7,221 nucleotides of DNA. Origin: an uncultured Clostridia bacterium. GTDB taxonomy: Bacteria; Bacillota; Clostridia; Lachnospirales; CAMVHY01. Below the pieces are notes generated by a model, which was not told the DNA's origin, did no database searches, and was given only the letters and a program-made list of their open reading frames with translations. Each line of letters begins with the position of its first letter. Positions within the stretch are counted from its first letter, which is position 1. Made by a program: the position numbers and the translations under genes. Shown piece by piece: positions 6,170 through 7,221 of the stretch. Location: the NCBI GenBank assembly GCA_947167415.1, contig CAMVHY010000068.1:1-7221 (forward strand), in the 5' to 3' direction.

Positions 6170-6195
6170 GAAGCTTATATAATTTGTGATATAAT
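6168..6195 (+). promoter_or_regulatory. Extended -10 promoter of the acidic protein gene
   Basis: A consensus TATAAT (6190-6195) is preceded by TG at 6187-6188, giving the extended -10 TGATATAAT. TTGAAG at 6168-6173 can serve as a -35 box with a 16-base spacer. Transcription should start near 6202, so the SD AGGGGGAG (6202-6209) would be at the extreme 5' end of the mRNA, 11 bases before the ATG. Confidence 0.7.
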
Positions 6196-6220
6196 TATCA
6201 AAGGGGGAGTCTGATTAAGA

Positions 6221-7221
6221 ATGGAAAATGAAAATATTAAAAAGGATAATATTGTTCCTGTTTATGTAAATTATTATGGCAATAATTTTGATGAAGACGA
6301 CGCAGACTTTATAGCTCAATATAATAATTTTTTAAACAAGTGTCTTGGGAATTTGTATGAACGGTATGATATGGATCCTGCCTATGTGTATAAGATGTTG
6401 AATCCTAAACAGTTAGATAAACTCAAAAGTAATTTTGATTACAAGAGCAAATTTGATGAAATTTTATTTCTAGAAAAGAGTAAGATTGATTATGATCGGC
6501 TTGTTTTGTTATATGAAGTTTTTTGTTGGAATGTTTTATATCAAAAAATATTAGCGGATGCATTGTCAAAGCAAGAAGAAAACAAGGCAGATAACCTTGA
6601 GCAAGATAAAAGAAACAAACGTTATAATCTGCAAAATGAAATAATGAAAACTGCGTTTTATCAAAATTTGTTTGATGAGCTTGTATATTATTTATTGGAA
6701 TTTAAAAATGATGAAGATGTTATAAAATTCCTGTGGGAAAAAACTTTTGGTTCTTTAGATGATGAAAAAGATAAAGATAAATTTGTTCAGATGGAAAAAG
6801 AAATTTTAGACTGTGTTAAGCAAGTGATAGCAAAGGAACATCCTATAATTTGTATTGCTAAGACTGGTGATGACAGTGCTACAAAAAATAAAGATAAGTA
6901 TAATAAATATACTTTTGTGCAATGGAAAAAATGGGATTTATTCCCGGAATTTGAAAAAGCATACGAAAAAAAGTTGCCTGATGTGAAATTTGATGATGTG
7001 TTGTCTGTTGGTGATGACAAAATTTTTGGTAAAGAAGAAATTAAATCGATAAAAGATGATAAACCACAAGAAACAAAAAAACTCTTGTTTCAACATATTG
7101 ATGATTATTTAGTTGAAGAAAACGTCGGGTATGAAAATTTTTTCGCGCTTATTGATTACTATTTAGATTTTTGTTCTAAGGAACGTAACTGGCAAGCTTA
7201 CTCTGCTAATAGGGAATTATT
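6221..7221 (+). CDS. Large acidic soluble protein of unknown function, partial (3' end beyond window)
   Basis: The frame is open from the ATG at 6221 to the window end: 333 codons with no stop, so the C-terminus is missing. The start is supported by the SD AGGGGGAG and by a strong extended -10 promoter just upstream. The protein is rich in Lys, Asp, Glu, Asn, Tyr and Phe, with no signal peptide or membrane segment, so it is probably cytoplasmic or exported by a signal-less route. It looks largely helical. Recognisable stretches are an acidic patch (NNFDEDDADF, 21-30), a charged helix (about 115-142), and an aromatic segment TFVQWKKWDLFPEFEKAY (231-248). I see no nucleotide-binding, protease, nuclease or repeat signature and recognise no family. 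It follows the double-ubiquitin-like gene in the same direction, separated by 210 bases and with its own promoter. A shared role is possible but unproven. Confidence 0.8.
   Translation, partial: MENENIKKDNIVPVYVNYYGNNFDEDDADFIAQYNNFLNKCLGNLYERYDMDPAYVYKMLNPKQLDKLKSNFDYKSKFDEILFLEKSKIDYDRLVLLYEVFCWNVLYQKILADALSKQEENKADNLEQDKRNKRYNLQNEIMKTAFYQNLFDELVYYLLEFKNDEDVIKFLWEKTFGSLDDEKDKDKFVQMEKEILDCVKQVIAKEHPIICIAKTGDDSATKNKDKYNKYTFVQWKKWDLFPEFEKAYEKKLPDVKFDDVLSVGDDKIFGKEEIKSIKDDKPQETKKLLFQHIDDYLVEENVGYENFFALIDYYLDFCSKERNWQAYSANREL

Noticed and set aside
6787..7020. Minus-strand 77-codon frame
   Set aside because: Antisense to the open acidic-protein frame, which has a promoter, an SD and 333 uninterrupted codons.

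Overview
The window is very AT-rich, with long A and T homopolymers, purine-rich Shine-Dalgarno (SD) sites, TTG starts alongside ATG starts, and clear sigma-A-type promoters. Together with a two-HKD cardiolipin synthase carrying an N-terminal membrane anchor and a YaaH-like GH18 protein preceded by copper-amine-oxidase-like and SH3-like domains, this points to a low-GC member of the Bacillota, most likely a Clostridia-type bacterium. That placement is an inference from gene content and composition. No rRNA or tRNA is present to confirm it.

Left end (1-880): the minus strand holds the C-terminal part of an IS5-type DDE transposase. It is cut by the window edge, frameshifted in a run of eight A, and has lost its N-terminal part. 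Next to it on the plus strand is a small gene of unknown function, apparently split in two by a frameshift (258-470 and 500-736). A strong bidirectional intrinsic terminator (842-875) closes this region and also the cls gene arriving from the right.

Centre (891-4600): a cardiolipin synthase gene (minus) is divergent from a 130-residue membrane-anchored protein of unknown function (plus). That gene converges on a large GH18-family cell-envelope protein (minus). The two convergent genes share a single TTAA as their stop codons. The three products all belong at the envelope: phospholipid synthesis, an anchored small protein, and an anchored putative wall-acting hydrolase.

Right end (4600-7221): two plus-strand genes, each with its own good promoter, make up the unusual part. 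The first encodes a 420-residue protein with two tandem ubiquitin-like domains, a polar linker, a Cys-rich patch and a C-terminal membrane hairpin. Its leader contains a hairpin followed by six T, like an attenuator. The second encodes a large acidic soluble protein of no recognised family that runs off the window. Its promoter is overlapped by a long inverted repeat and its leader appears to be only about 20 bases long. A bacterial membrane-tethered double-ubiquitin-fold protein beside an unknown acidic protein is the best candidate here for an undescribed system. The functional link between the two genes is only an inference from adjacency.
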